From: Paraburkholderia piptadeniae
GTDB lineage: Bacteria > Pseudomonadota > Gammaproteobacteria > Burkholderiales > Burkholderiaceae
Direction of reading: 5' to 3'
Length of the DNA stretch: 64,000 bases
NCBI RefSeq assembly: GCF_900007165.1
Contig: NZ_CYGY02000014.1
Coordinates: forward strand, 16,260 to 80,259
Positions 7,773 through 17,093 of the stretch are shown here, piece after piece. How positions within the stretch are numbered: position 1 is the stretch's first letter; each line of letters begins with the position of its first letter. Made by a program: the position numbers and the translations under genes. Below the pieces are notes generated by a model. The model ran no database searches, was not told where the DNA came from, and saw only the letters and a program-made list of their open reading frames with translations.

Positions 7773-9851
7773 TCAATCGTTAAACCCCTGGCCCAAGTCG
7801 GCGAGCTTCTTCAAGAGCGGTGCGAGCTGCCACGCCTGCCCTTGGTAGCCCCGCGCATATTTCCGAATCGAACGCGCGACGTTGTAAAGTCCGACCTCGT
7901 CGGCATAATGCATCGGACCGCCGCGGAACCGCGGGAATCCATAGCCGTTCAGGTACACAGTGTCGATATCGGAGGCCTTTGATGCGATGCCTTCCTCGAC
8001 AATCAGCGCGCCTTCATTGACGAGCGCGTACACGAGCCGTTCGACGATTTCCTCATCGCTGATTCGGCGCCGGGCGATACCCAGATCCTCTGAATGACGG
8101 ACAATCATGTCATTCACCTCTTTGCTGGGATACGCCTTTCGATCACCTGGTTTGTAGTCGTACCAGCCCTTGCCAGTCTTTTGGCCGAAGCGCCCCATTT
8201 CGCAAAGTAGATCGCCGACCTTTGAGTAATTGAAAGCTGGATTTTCGACAGCGCGTCGTTTTCGAATCGCCCATGCAATATCGTTGCCGGCCATGTCGAT
8301 CATGCGAAACGGCCCCATGGCAAATCCGAATCGCTCGACGGCGCGATCGACCTGCTCGGGTAGCGCCCCTTCATCCAGTAGGAAACCTGCTTGCCGGCTG
8401 TATTGCTCAATCATCCGGTTACCGATGAAGCCGTCGCAGACGCCCGACACCACCGCGGTCTTCCCGATCCGCTTTGCGAGCGCCGTCACCGTGGCGAGAA
8501 CGTCCCGACCCGTTTTCTTCCCGCGCACAACCTCGAGTAGCTTCATCACGTTGGCGGGACTAAAAAAATGCATGCCGACTACGTCGTGCGGGCGCTTCGT
8601 GAACGACGCGATGGTGTCGACGTCCAGCGTGGACGTGTTCGATGCCAATATCGCGCCAGGCCTCATCATTTCATCGAGTTTCCTGAATACGGCCTCCTTC
8701 GCGCTCATGTCCTCGAACACCGCCTCGATCACAAGGTCGGCGCCTTTGATGTCGTCGTAGGACAGCGTCGCGGTAAGCAACGACATGCGTTCCGCAATCT
8801 GATCCTGACTAAGCTTGCCCTTTTTTGCCGTGTCTTCGTAACTGCGACGAATGGCCTCTAAGCCGCGTGCGAGCGCGTCGGCAGTCGTCTCCAGCAGAGT
8901 AACGGGCAGGCCTGCGTTAAGGAAGCTCATACCGATGCCTCTTCCCATAAGACCTCCGCCGATCACCGCGACTTTAGCGATCTTGCGGGCAAGCGTATCG
9001 AAGGGTACATCGGGAACCTTGCTAGCGGCTCGCTCGGCAAAGAACGCATGCCGCAACGCGCGCGACTCCGGTGTGGACATCAGATACTGGAAAGCGTCGC
9101 GTTCCGCCAGCAAGCCTTGGTCGAACGGCCTAAGAGATGCCGCCACGGCCTCGACACATTTCAGTGGTGCCGGCAAGTTACCCGTAGCGGCGATGGTTGC
9201 TCCGGCGTATCCGAGATAGGCTTCAGCGCTCTCGTGTTGCACGGCAAGATCCCGCAAGCGCGGATGTGCGCTTGGCGAATGAGCTACGTTTCGCGCATAT
9301 TTTTCGGCAGCCTCGAGCACACCATCTTCGACGACTTGATCGAAAAGCCGTGTATGTGCTAACGCACCGGCGGTCGTCGTCTTACCGGACACAATCATGT
9401 TCAACGCTGCCTCAAGGCCGATAGCGCGTGGCAGCCGCTGCGTCCCGCCGGCTCCCGGCAGCAGGCCGAGCTTCACTTCCGGCAGCGCAATGAGCGCGTC
9501 TTTCGCCGCAACGCGGTAGTGGCAACCAAGTGCCAGCTCGAGCCCGCCGCCCATAGCCACCGAATGAATCGCCGCCACGACGGGCTTGGGCGAAGCTTCG
9601 ATAGTGTCGATCACGGTCTGCAGGGTAGGCTCCTGGAACGCCATTGGCGTTCCAAACTCACGGATATCCGCACCGCCCGAGAATGCGTTACCCGTGCCAG
9701 CGATGACGACAGCATTCACGCCATCGTCATCGAGTGCACGAACCATCGCGTCCAAGATCCCCGTTCGCGTGCGGTGGCTGAGCCCATTGACGGGAGGGTT
9801 GTCCAATGTAATGACGACCACGCCGCCGCGGTCCTGATATTGCGTTGTCAT
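7773..9851 (-). CDS. Bifunctional enoyl-CoA hydratase / 3-hydroxyacyl-CoA dehydrogenase (FadB/FadJ-like)
   Basis: 692 residues. The N-terminal third is a crotonase domain with both catalytic glutamates (GGGLELALGCH and LPEVKLGLLPGAGGTQ). The central part is an NAD-binding domain starting VAVIGGGLMGRGIG near residue 295, with MHFFSPANVMKLLEVV carrying the catalytic His. The C-terminal helical domain follows, with GFIGNRM and a second repeat ending FPRFRGGPMHYAD. It performs two successive steps of beta-oxidation, hydration and NAD-dependent oxidation. It is shorter than E. coli FadB and matches the monomeric peroxisomal-type multifunctional enzymes common in Burkholderiales. It leads the operon after the thioesterase. 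Confidence 0.93.
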   Translation of the reverse strand: MTTQYQDRGGVVVITLDNPPVNGLSHRTRTGILDAMVRALDDDGVNAVVIAGTGNAFSGGADIREFGTPMAFQEPTLQTVIDTIEASPKPVVAAIHSVAMGGGLELALGCHYRVAAKDALIALPEVKLGLLPGAGGTQRLPRAIGLEAALNMIVSGKTTTAGALAHTRLFDQVVEDGVLEAAEKYARNVAHSPSAHPRLRDLAVQHESAEAYLGYAGATIAATGNLPAPLKCVEAVAASLRPFDQGLLAERDAFQYLMSTPESRALRHAFFAERAASKVPDVPFDTLARKIAKVAVIGGGLMGRGIGMSFLNAGLPVTLLETTADALARGLEAIRRSYEDTAKKGKLSQDQIAERMSLLTATLSYDDIKGADLVIEAVFEDMSAKEAVFRKLDEMMRPGAILASNTSTLDVDTIASFTKRPHDVVGMHFFSPANVMKLLEVVRGKKTGRDVLATVTALAKRIGKTAVVSGVCDGFIGNRMIEQYSRQAGFLLDEGALPEQVDRAVERFGFAMGPFRMIDMAGNDIAWAIRKRRAVENPAFNYSKVGDLLCEMGRFGQKTGKGWYDYKPGDRKAYPSKEVNDMIVRHSEDLGIARRRISDEEIVERLVYALVNEGALIVEEGIASKASDIDTVYLNGYGFPRFRGGPMHYADEVGLYNVARSIRKYARGYQGQAWQLAPLLKKLADLGQGFND

Positions 9852-10042
9852 GCTGCTTCCCTTTCCTTTTGAAACTGTAGTGAATGACCCGGTGGAACTC
9901 GTCTGCGACCTTTGAAACCGATCGGACAGGTTTGTCTCACGTCTGGATAGTCCACTCGCTCGGGTCGCCTCCCACGATCGTTACGTCGAGGTAAACTCGC
10001 GGCCCGCTCCTCATTTGCGTCTGCGCCAAAAGCGCGCCCGTG

Positions 10043-10480
10043 TCAAACAACGAGGGCGGCAAGTGCTGAGCGCATCGGCTCAGGCAACTGCACCGGCCGT
10101 CGCGTGTCGCGATCGACGTACACGTGTACGAAATGCCCCTGCGCGGCAGGAGACGCATCACAGGTCGTGAACAGGCCAATCTCGTAGCGCACGCTCGACG
10201 TACCAAGCCGCGCGACGCGCAGCCCCGCATCGACCTGTTGCGGAAACGCGATTGGTGAAAAATAGTTGCATTGCGTCTCGACTACGAGACCGATCGTCCG
10301 ACCGCGCTCGTAGTCGAGGACCCCGGCGCCGACCAGATACTCGTTGACAACCGTGTCGAAATAGCTGTAGTAGACGACGTTGTTCACGTGTCCATACACG
10401 TCGTTGTCCATCCAACGAGTTGGGATCTTCAGGAAGTGCTGATACTCATCGCGTGCACGCGGTTGGGGCTTTTCAGACAT
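10043..10480 (-). CDS. Acyl-CoA thioesterase, 4HBT hotdog fold (YbgC-like)
   Basis: 145 residues with the single-hotdog signature RWMDNDVYGHVNNVVYYSYF near the N-terminus, which contains the catalytic Asp-x-x-x-His-x-N pattern of 4-hydroxybenzoyl-CoA thioesterase relatives. A long central helix and the strands VVETQCNYFSPIAF and HVYVDRDTRRP follow. It hydrolyses acyl- or aroyl-CoA thioesters. It is the most upstream gene of the minus-strand beta-oxidation set, 191 bases before the FadB-like gene, and probably recovers CoA or releases a dead-end thioester. Substrate not predictable. Confidence 0.88.
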   Translation of the reverse strand: MSEKPQPRARDEYQHFLKIPTRWMDNDVYGHVNNVVYYSYFDTVVNEYLVGAGVLDYERGRTIGLVVETQCNYFSPIAFPQQVDAGLRVARLGTSSVRYEIGLFTTCDASPAAQGHFVHVYVDRDTRRPVQLPEPMRSALAALVV

Positions 10481-11046
10481 TGCAATAGCTATCGAAAGTC
10501 AGAACGGTTCAATTAGATGAACATCTTTGGTCGCGATTGCCGGATGTTGGCTCGCGACATACCGTGACCGAGGGCACGATCGGAGGCCGCTAGCAGCAGA
10601 AGCGCAGAGGCAGAGCCCCCCTCTTGACGAAGAACGTTTTCTAGCTGCAACGCCATGGCCATGACGAGCACCACCACGGCTTGAACGCACGCTGCAGTGA
10701 CAAGTCCGCTCGTATAGCTGTTCCGTTACCGACGAAGTCGGCGTCGCTGTACAAATCGGCCAGGCGCCTAACAGAACCGCTCGATCAGGGCCGTGCCGAT
10801 GACACGCCATTCGCTCACCGTATTCGCCGCGCCGGAGCGAGAGTCGTTCATAGCGCCATGCAACGCTTGCGTCATCATCTTATCAGAGATAAGTTTAGCA
10901 CAATCAGGGTATTCCCGACACCTCTCGTATGTATCTGCGCTGGCAGATGCGTGTGGGGCGATGTGACTGTGGATGATTTTGGGCGCGGCTCAAACGACGT
11001 AATCAACTTAAGCCGTGCGCACTCGCATTCTTGCGGGTATTAGACG
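10481..11046. other. Gene-free stretch between the thioesterase and the ISAs1 relic
   Basis: Short frames occur on both strands but none shows a recognisable family or a good start context. The right end presumably contains the left end of the ISAs1-type element, whose terminal repeat could not be defined. The upstream promoter of the thioesterase operon must also lie here. Confidence 0.35.
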
Positions 11047-11489
11047 GTGGCCGGGATGCCACGGCTGTTAACTTGGAATTCCATCATCACGCAAGAGAGC
11101 GAAGTTTTTGGTGGCATATTTTCGGAACTGGGTGACCGTCGCAAGGCGCAGAGAAAGCGCTATGAACTCGCGCCGCTGCTGTGCGCTGTAGTACTGGCGA
11201 CGGTGAGAGGCGCGAGCTCGCTCAGGGAGATCGCGGCGTTTATCGACGAGCGGCTGGAGGAGCTGAATCGACTGCTCGGTACGAACTGCCGCAAGGCGCC
11301 AAGCTGGATGACAATCGGACGGGTTCTTGTTGGAAACAGAGGATAACGAACTGGAGATCGCGATTCCCGCCCATGCTCACGCAGTGGCCTCGCCGCCCAT
11401 CGCCCGGTAGTTCATCGCAATCGACTGCAGGTGAAGCGTCTCACGTGTGCTGGCATCGCAGCGAGGCGACTAGTGTCAGCCTTCGATCA
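11047..11489 (+). pseudogene. ISAs1-family transposase, 5' part (degraded, interrupted by IS66)
   Basis: The first 95 or so codons read as the N-terminal accessory domain of ISAs1-type DDE transposases: FGGIFSELGDRRKAQRKRYE, LLCAVVLATVRGASSLREIA, then APSWMTIGRVL. The frame then breaks: ETEDNELEIAIPAHAHAV follows in another frame, then FIAID, and then KRLTCAG..RLVSAFDQND in a third. These pieces match the order of the ISAs1 core (ALDGK..RLVSAF). At least two frameshifts show the element was already inactive or is decaying. The IS66 element interrupts the frame just after FDQND. Confidence 0.7.
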
Positions 11490-11497
11490 GAATGATC
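11490..11497. repeat. Target-site duplication, left copy (GAATGATC)
   Basis: Eight bases GAATGATC directly precede the left end of the IS66 element and are repeated directly after its right end. Eight-base duplications are typical of IS66-family insertion. Confidence 0.9.
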
Positions 11498-11581
11498 GTA
11501 AGCGGTAATTTCCCCGCGTCTGGCGTGGTCAAGTGAGGAGGGTCAAGCTTGCGTCCGCAACCACAACTTGCGGACGCAAAC

Positions 11582-12022
11582 ATGACCCCAGACGATCTCG
11601 ATTTCCTTCCCCTTAAAGTCACGCATATCGATGAAGGCGGCCGACGCTGCTTCGATCCAGAGGACAAACGCCGGCTGATCGAGGCGTGCCATAAACCAGG
11701 GGCGTCGGTTTCCGGACTGGCTCTCAAGGCTGGCGTGAACGCCAACCAGTTGCGCAAATGGGTCAAGCGGGAGTACGGGCAGAAAGCTGACGCCCATGCG
11801 CCGGCATTCGTGCCGGTCGTGGAAGTCGCGGCCCCCAGGCCGGCGACGCTGGAGGCCTTGGCAGCCCCAATGCGAGCTGAAACAGTGCGGGTGTCGCAAC
11901 GTCCGCCTTTGCCGTCGCGGTTGACCGCGCAACTGCCCAACGGCGTGAGCCTCGAGCTTGAGTGCATGGCGCAGGATACGGCGCTGCTGAAGGCGATGAT
12001 CGACACGCTGAGGGCAAGATGA
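11582..12022 (+). CDS. tnpA: IS66 accessory protein TnpA (HTH)
   Basis: 146 residues from the first ATG; an upstream TTG would add 11 residues. The N-terminal half is a helix-turn-helix (FDPEDKRRLIEACHKPGASV through NANQLRKWVKR), as in IS66 OrfA proteins, followed by a Pro/Ala-rich linker and a short C-terminal domain (LPNGVSLELECMAQDTALLK). It is required together with TnpB for IS66 transposition. Its stop overlaps the tnpB start in ATGA, so translation is coupled. Confidence 0.9.
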   Translation: MTPDDLDFLPLKVTHIDEGGRRCFDPEDKRRLIEACHKPGASVSGLALKAGVNANQLRKWVKREYGQKADAHAPAFVPVVEVAAPRPATLEALAAPMRAETVRVSQRPPLPSRLTAQLPNGVSLELECMAQDTALLKAMIDTLRAR

Positions 12023-12375
12023 TGCTGCGCTTTGATAGCGACCTGCGGGTCTATCTGCATCGCGAGCCGGTCGACTTCCGGTGCGGTATCAATACCCTTG
12101 CCGCCGTGGTTGAGAATTCAATGCGACTGGATCCGCTCGCGCGCGCCGTGTACGCGTTTCGCAACCGTAAATGCAACCGGATCAAGCTCCTGCTGTACGA
12201 GCGCACCGGCTTCTGGCTGTTGCTGCGCCGCCTCGAGCAAGACCGTTTCGTGTGGCCGCGACGCGATCAGGAAGTGATCGAGCTGACGACGCAGCAGCTC
12301 CAGTGGCTGCTCGATGGCATCGACATCGACGCGCTTCGCCGTCATCCTGCACGTCATTACGAGCACGCCAGCTAG
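12019..12375 (+). CDS. tnpB: IS66 accessory protein TnpB (IS66 Orf2-like)
   Basis: 118 residues with the IS66 Orf2 signature: VDFRCGINTLAAVVE, AVYAFRNRKCNRIKLLLYER and TGFWLLLRRLEQDRFVWPR. Start chosen at the ATG overlapping the tnpA stop. A second ATG follows immediately. The protein is a conserved accessory factor of IS66 elements with no catalytic role known. It is intact here. Confidence 0.93.
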   Translation: MMLRFDSDLRVYLHREPVDFRCGINTLAAVVENSMRLDPLARAVYAFRNRKCNRIKLLLYERTGFWLLLRRLEQDRFVWPRRDQEVIELTTQQLQWLLDGIDIDALRRHPARHYEHAS

Positions 12376-12464
12376 CCCGGTACGTTGCACGTAAACAACG
12401 GCCGGGCGCCTTTTACAAATTGACGTAAACCCACGGCGCACCGCGCTTCGCTATCCTGGAGCGC

Positions 12465-14105
12465 ATGAAGAATGCACCTGACCTCAAGCGCGTACCCTGG
12501 GCTGTCCAGGGATATATCCACGCCCTCGAAGCTCGGGTAGCCGGCGACGCGAAACACATCGACGAACTGAACCAGCGCGTCGGGCAGCTCGAGGAACAGG
12601 TCCGCCTGCTTACGGCCGAGCGTTACGCGCCGAAAAGCGAAAAACGCAAGGATCGCGTGTTCGACGAAGCCGAGCAGATCGCCCGGAGCGAACCATGCGA
12701 CGAGGAAGACGAAGGTATCCAGCCGGCGCTGCCTGACACCGGCTTGCCACCGGCCGGCAAGCCTGAGCGGCGCAAGGTGGGACGCAAGCCGCTGCCGGCG
12801 TACCTGAAGCGCGAACGCATCGAGTACGATCTGCCGGAAGAGCAGCGAGGTTGCCCGTGCTGTGGCAATCCGATGCATCGCATCGGCGAGGACATCAGCG
12901 AACAGTTGCATGTCGAACTCAAATGGACGGTTCACCAGAACGTGCGTGCAAAGTACGCGTGCCGGCACTGCGAGCGTCACGCCGAACATACGCCGGTCGT
13001 CCTCGCACCGATGCCGGTACAGCCACTCCCGGGCAGCCATGCGGATGCGTCGGTGATCGCAACGGTCGCGACCGCGAAATATGTCGACGGCATGCCGTTG
13101 TACCGGATGCAGGCCGCCATGGCCCGCTGGCAGATTCCGGTGAGCCGGGGCACGCTGGCACACTGGGTCATCCGCCCCAGCGAACTGCACTACACCCGCC
13201 TGTACGACGCGCTGTACAGGACATTGCTGTCGCAGTCGCTGATCCACGGCGACGAGACCACGCTTCAGGTGCTCAAGGAACCCGGCAGATCAGCCCAGAG
13301 TAAAAGCTATGCGTGGGTCTACCGCAGCGCCGAAGACTGCCCCGAACCCGTGGTGCTGTTCGAGTACCAGCCGGGGCGAGGCCAGGAGCATCCGAAGAAA
13401 TTCCTCGGCGACTACAGCGGCATGCTGGTAAGCGACGGATACAGCGCGTGGCGCACGCTGAAAAAGGCAACGCACTTCGGTTGCATGGCGCACGCGCGCA
13501 GGCTGTTCGTCAAGGCGGACAAGGCAGCGCAGAAGAAAGGGGATGGCGAAAAGCCAAAGCCGCCGAACGCTCGTGTGGCAAAGGCGCTTGAATACTTCCA
13601 GGCCCTGTACCGTGTCGAGGCGCTGGCCAAAGGCGATCTGCCTGCCGGCCAGACACGTGCCGACTACACATACGATCTGCGGCAGAAACACAGCGTGGCG
13701 GTGCTCGATGCCTTCAAGGCGTAGCTTGACGAACTGGCGCCGAAGGTGACGCCCCAGAGCCTGCTCGGTAAGGCAATCGCCTATGCGCGTAACCAGTGGG
13801 AATATCTGAGCCGCTACGTCACTGACGGGCGAGCCGCAATAGACAACAATATCTGCGAGCGGGACATCAGGCCGTTTGCCACTTCGAGAAAGTCGTGGCT
13901 GTTCAGCGACACGGTCGACGGCGCAAACGCGAGCGCCACGATTTACAGTCTCATGCTGACGTGCCGTGCCTGCGGTGTCGAACCGTACGACTACCTGTTG
14001 CACGTACTCAAGGAACTGCCGCAGCGTCCACCGGGCGCCGACGTGACGGACCTCTTGCCATTCAACTATGCGCGGCATCAAGAGGCCAGGGCACAGGACG
14101 CCTGA
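12465..14105 (+). pseudogene. tnpC: IS66 transposase TnpC with in-frame amber stop
   Basis: The frame spans 546 codons and shows every IS66 transposase part: an N-terminal leucine-zipper-like region (HIDELNQRVGQLEEQVRLL), a zinc-binding-like motif (CPCCGNPMHRIGED), the catalytic core starting IHGDETTLQVL, GCMAHARRLF, and the C-terminal DNNICERDIRPFATSRKSWL. A single TAG at 13722-13724 splits it after LDAFKA, where the family usually has Trp (TGG). The frame continues normally through LDELAPKVTPQ to the proper end. The truncated product would lack the last catalytic carboxylate region (NNICERDIR). It is a point nonsense mutation, or is read through if an amber suppressor exists. Confidence 0.88.
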
Positions 14106-14189
14106 CACACCCGGCGCTCCTCGGCGGTACCCTACGCACAACCCTCAGTTGCATGATTCTCCGTTCGGTGTGCTAAAGCTGCCGCTTAC

Positions 14190-14197
14190 GAATGATC
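14190..14197. repeat. Target-site duplication, right copy (GAATGATC)
   Basis: Second copy of the eight-base duplication, directly after the CCGCTTAC end of the IS66 element. Confidence 0.9.
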
Positions 14198-14793
14198 TGA
14201 TTGTGCTCGGCCACGTTGAGGTGTCGGAGAAGTCCAACGAAATCCCGGCTGCACAGACATTGATTGAATCGATGGTGCTTCCGGGCCGCGTGTTCACACT
14301 GGATACGCTGCATTGCCCCCCAAAAAACTCTGGCGCTTGCTTGGCTAAGGGCGCGCATGTACTCGTGCAGGTCAAGGGAAACCAGTCGAAATTACTGGCC
14401 GCATGCGAGGACCTGGCACGTCACTGCGCCCCGTTCCACTTCGACGTTCAGCATCACAAGGGCCACGGCGGCATCGAAACACGTACCGTGCATATTTTTG
14501 ATCTGCCGCCGGACTGGCTGCCTGAAGGCAGGCAGCCGCTTGTGCAGCAGGTAGCCCGTGCCTTGCGCACAGTTGAGCGCTGCAAGGTGGCTCGGACGGA
14601 CCCGGGGCTTCGCATGCGCAAGCTGGAAGAACTTAACAGCCTTGCCTCCGCGAGCGAGATAGGCCTGCCGCCAGTATTCCATTGCCGTCCGCTCCGCAGC
14701 CGGAAGAGGGACCGCTCAGGCTACGCCAACACTATGACAATTGGCATCGGCGGCATTGCGACCTTCCCATATAAGGAAACAGCAAGTCCCTGA
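14198..14793 (+). pseudogene. ISAs1-family transposase, 3' part (continuation after IS66)
   Basis: Continues the split transposase with LIVLGHVEVSEKSNEIPAAQ, a VFTLDTLHCPPK segment and HVLVQVKGNQSKLL, all diagnostic of the ISAs1 DDE core. From roughly 14640 onward the frame (LASASEIGLPPVFHCRPL and beyond) no longer resembles the family's IENxLHWVLDV C-terminus, so the relic is truncated or frameshifted there. The 3' boundary of the original element is not visible. Confidence 0.7.
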
Positions 14794-15237
14794 TCTAACG
14801 AATATTTTATATGGAGACAGACCGGAAAGCCTTGTCGCGCCGGGATGGCGCTAACCCGGTAAACGGCACGAAAATGACCGGCACCCTGATCCAGTCGCCG
14901 CCAAAAAACTACAGCGCGTCAGTCCACACCGAATGCGCCATTACGCACGCCACCTATGCACTGCCCGTGAGAAGAGCTGAAAACAGGTGCGCGACAATCG
15001 GCGCCGCGCCTCGATCCCGACGATTGCCAATGCAGAGCGATGAAGTCAAAGGGCTTGCCAGATGGATCAGGCTTCCACCGCACGGTAGCCCCGTGGACTC
15101 CCCGGCAGTCGTCGCTGTTCGACCCGACCTTCGATACCTGCTCGGTGTTACGTCGCTTTTCGAGGCGCAGCCGTCATTCAGTCGCGGGAACAGCCGCCCC
15201 ACGTCTGGGAAAGACGCCAGCTCGCTTAACCGACGCG
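14794..15237. other. Gene-free stretch, probably insertion-sequence debris
   Basis: Frames of about 95-145 codons exist on both strands but their composition (Ser, Arg, Thr and Gly rich) and lack of any family signature argue against real genes. It follows the ISAs1 relic and precedes the RidA stop, so it may be eroded mobile-element sequence. Confidence 0.35.
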
Positions 15238-15642
15238 TCATTCGTTGAGCGGAAGCTTCGCAACGACCCTGATCTCAAAGTCGAAGCCGTAAAGCCATGT
15301 CACTCCGACCGCGGTGAGCGTCGGATGCGGCGCGTCGCCCCAGAACTCCGGCACGACCTGCCAGACGCGCTCGAATGTCGATTGCGGATCGACCATAAAA
15401 ACAGTGACGTCCATCACATCGTCAAACGTGCATCCGGCCTCGCGCAGGATCGCATTCAGGTTTCGAAAAGCGAGCCGCACCTGTTCCTGCAGATCCGGCT
15501 CAGGCGTTCCATCCTCGCGACTGCCGACCTGACCCGATACAAATAGCAAACCACTCGCCCGTACGGCTGGAGAATACCTGTTACGTTCATAAAGCTCCCG
15601 ACGTCCGGACGGAAATACCACATCGCGCTTGCCCACTTTCAC
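15238..15642 (-). CDS. RidA (YjgF/YER057c/UK114) family protein without the catalytic arginine
   Basis: 134 residues covering one RidA domain: YSPAVRASGLLFVSGQVGS, EQVRLAFRNLNAILREAGCT, VMDVTVFMVDP and HPTLTAVGVTWL. Where RidA enamine/imine deaminases have Arg in the (A)RSTVGV-type motif, this protein has Leu (PTLTAVGV). It therefore belongs to an Rid subgroup whose deaminase activity is doubtful. It is divergent from a LysR regulator with a perfect dyad between them, so the pair is probably a self-contained regulatory unit. Confidence 0.85.
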   Translation of the reverse strand: MKVGKRDVVFPSGRRELYERNRYSPAVRASGLLFVSGQVGSREDGTPEPDLQEQVRLAFRNLNAILREAGCTFDDVMDVTVFMVDPQSTFERVWQVVPEFWGDAPHPTLTAVGVTWLYGFDFEIRVVAKLPLNE

Positions 15643-15716
15643 CTCTGTTATCGGTTTCGATCAGATCACTCTACCGATCGGCGCCTGCGCGATAAACCAT
15701 CAACCGTGTTCCTGAC

Positions 15717-15735
15717 TGTTTGTAAAATGCAAACA
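15717..15735. promoter_or_regulatory. LysR-type operator dyad TGTTTG-N7-CAAACA
   Basis: Perfect 6-bp inverted repeat TGTTTG/CAAACA separated by seven bases, in the 116-base gap between the divergent RidA and LysR genes, about 24 bases before the LysR ATG. It fits the T-N11-A core of LysR binding boxes and is the likely auto-regulatory and activation site. Confidence 0.65.
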
Positions 15736-15758
15736 ATTCAGACACGAGGCAAACACTC

Positions 15759-16703
15759 ATGGACCGCTTCGACGCGATGCGCGCTTTCGTCCGGGTAGTC
15801 GAGGCCGGCAGCTTCACGAAGGCGGCCGAGACGCTTCATATGAGCAAGACCACGGTGACGCATTTGGTCCAGCAACTCGAAGCGCGCTTGCGCGTCAGGC
15901 TGCTGAACAGGACGACGCGCCGAATCAACGTCACGCCGGATGGGATCGCGTACTACGAGCGCGTGACCCGGCTGCTCGCCGATATGGACGACGCCGAGAC
16001 GAGCCTGTCGAGCGCATCTTCGGTGCCGCGAGGCCGCCTTCGCGTGGACGTGCCCAGCCCGTTCGCCCGGCTGATCCTCATTCCGGCGCTGCCGGCATTC
16101 CTCGCTCGCTATCCCGACATCCAACTTGACATGGGTGTGAGTGACCGCACCGTCGATATCATCAGCGAGAATGTCGACTGCGTTGTGCGTGGAGGCGAGC
16201 CGAGCAATCAATCCATGGTCGCCCGCCGCGTGGCGGAGCTTCCGCTTGGGGTCTTCACGTCGCCCGGATATCTCGCGTTGGCAGGTACGCCTTCGCATCC
16301 CGGGGAACTCGAGAACTCACATCACCGTATCATCGGGTTCTCGTGGGGACGCGCGGGCAACCTCTATCCGCTCGTCTTGCATCGCCGCGGCGAGACGGTA
16401 AAGGTGCAAGGCCGTTACGCGCTTGCCGTCGATGACGGCAACGCCTATCTCGCGGCTGGAGTGTCCGGGCTCGGGATCATGTGGCTCCCACGTTATATGT
16501 CGAAAGCTCATCTTGGAAGGGGTGAGCTCGTCGCGCTATTCGAGGACTGGCAGCTCGATCCGATGCCGCTTTACATCGCCTATCCGCCGAACCGCCATGT
16601 CAGCGCAAAGCTGCGTGTGTTTATCGACTGGGTCGTCGAACTGATGAACGAAGCTGCCCCTGTGCACGAGCGACGAGTCCGCGGGCATGGCGCTTCGCCA
16701 TGA
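15759..16703 (+). CDS. LysR-family transcriptional regulator
   Basis: 314 residues. The N-terminal winged HTH reads MDRFDAMRAFVRVVEAGSFT and continues KAAETLHMSKTTVTHLVQQL, the form found in the large AaeR/PecT-like LysR subgroup. The effector domain follows from about residue 90 (RGRLRVDVPSPFARLILIPA) to a typical LGIMWLPRYM segment. It is divergent from the RidA gene and likely controls it. A short perfect hairpin (CATGGCG-CTT-CGCCATG) overlaps its last codons and stop but lacks a T run. Confidence 0.93.
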   Translation: MDRFDAMRAFVRVVEAGSFTKAAETLHMSKTTVTHLVQQLEARLRVRLLNRTTRRINVTPDGIAYYERVTRLLADMDDAETSLSSASSVPRGRLRVDVPSPFARLILIPALPAFLARYPDIQLDMGVSDRTVDIISENVDCVVRGGEPSNQSMVARRVAELPLGVFTSPGYLALAGTPSHPGELENSHHRIIGFSWGRAGNLYPLVLHRRGETVKVQGRYALAVDDGNAYLAAGVSGLGIMWLPRYMSKAHLGRGELVALFEDWQLDPMPLYIAYPPNRHVSAKLRVFIDWVVELMNEAAPVHERRVRGHGASP

Positions 16704-17093
16704 TCGTCAGGCGAGCACCGAAGCCTTTCGCCTTACAGCATCGGGCGGTGGTGACGCGCTGAACAGGCGGGGCATTATGAGCCTTATTGCGCTGTTTTAG
16801 GCACGACCGCAACAACGTCCGATATGGGACGCGCGGCAGCCTTTTGTCCGACCGCGTACCTGCAACCCGTACGGCCACTCCTAGCCCGGATCCGGTCCGA
16901 TGGCGCGGGTCGCTTACGCTGCTGCTTTTGCGGGTGGATTCTGGTCACCTCGCACGCTGCTCGCCTTTTGCCCTAGCCTTGCTGACGGATTGCTGGCGAA
17001 GCCGGCTACGAAGAAGAACGTCGCTGACGGTTAGTTGCGGACAAGATGGGCAGAAGAACCCAATGGTACCGAGCCCCAAACGCCGCACACCCG
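16704..17093. other. Gene-free stretch between convergent LysR and histidine kinase genes
   Basis: About 390 bases. A frame of 114 codons on the plus strand (MRCFRHDRNN...) overlaps the end of the kinase gene and shows no family features. No convincing terminator with a T run was found. Confidence 0.35.

Larger units (their letters stand above)
11498..14189 (+). mobile_element. IS66-family insertion sequence (2692 bp), complete with terminal repeats
   Basis: The left end begins GTAAGCGGTAATTTCCCC and the right end closes with CTGCCGCTTAC, giving matching inverted termini GTAAGCGG / CCGCTTAC. Inside are the three canonical genes tnpA, tnpB and tnpC in order on the plus strand. It is flanked by the 8-bp duplication GAATGATC. 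Removing the element and one copy of the duplication joins the ISAs1 frame as FDQNDLIVLGHVEVSEKSNE, which proves insertion into an existing ISAs1 transposase gene. The tnpC frame carries an internal amber codon, so this copy may not be autonomous. Confidence 0.93.

Noticed and set aside
12372..13247. Minus-strand frame of 291 codons
   Set aside because: Antisense to the IS66 tnpC gene and without family features.
14811..15248. 145-codon plus frame and 95-codon minus frame (14954-15241)
   Set aside because: Low-complexity composition, no family signature. The minus frame starts at an ATGA with RidA but this alone is weak.
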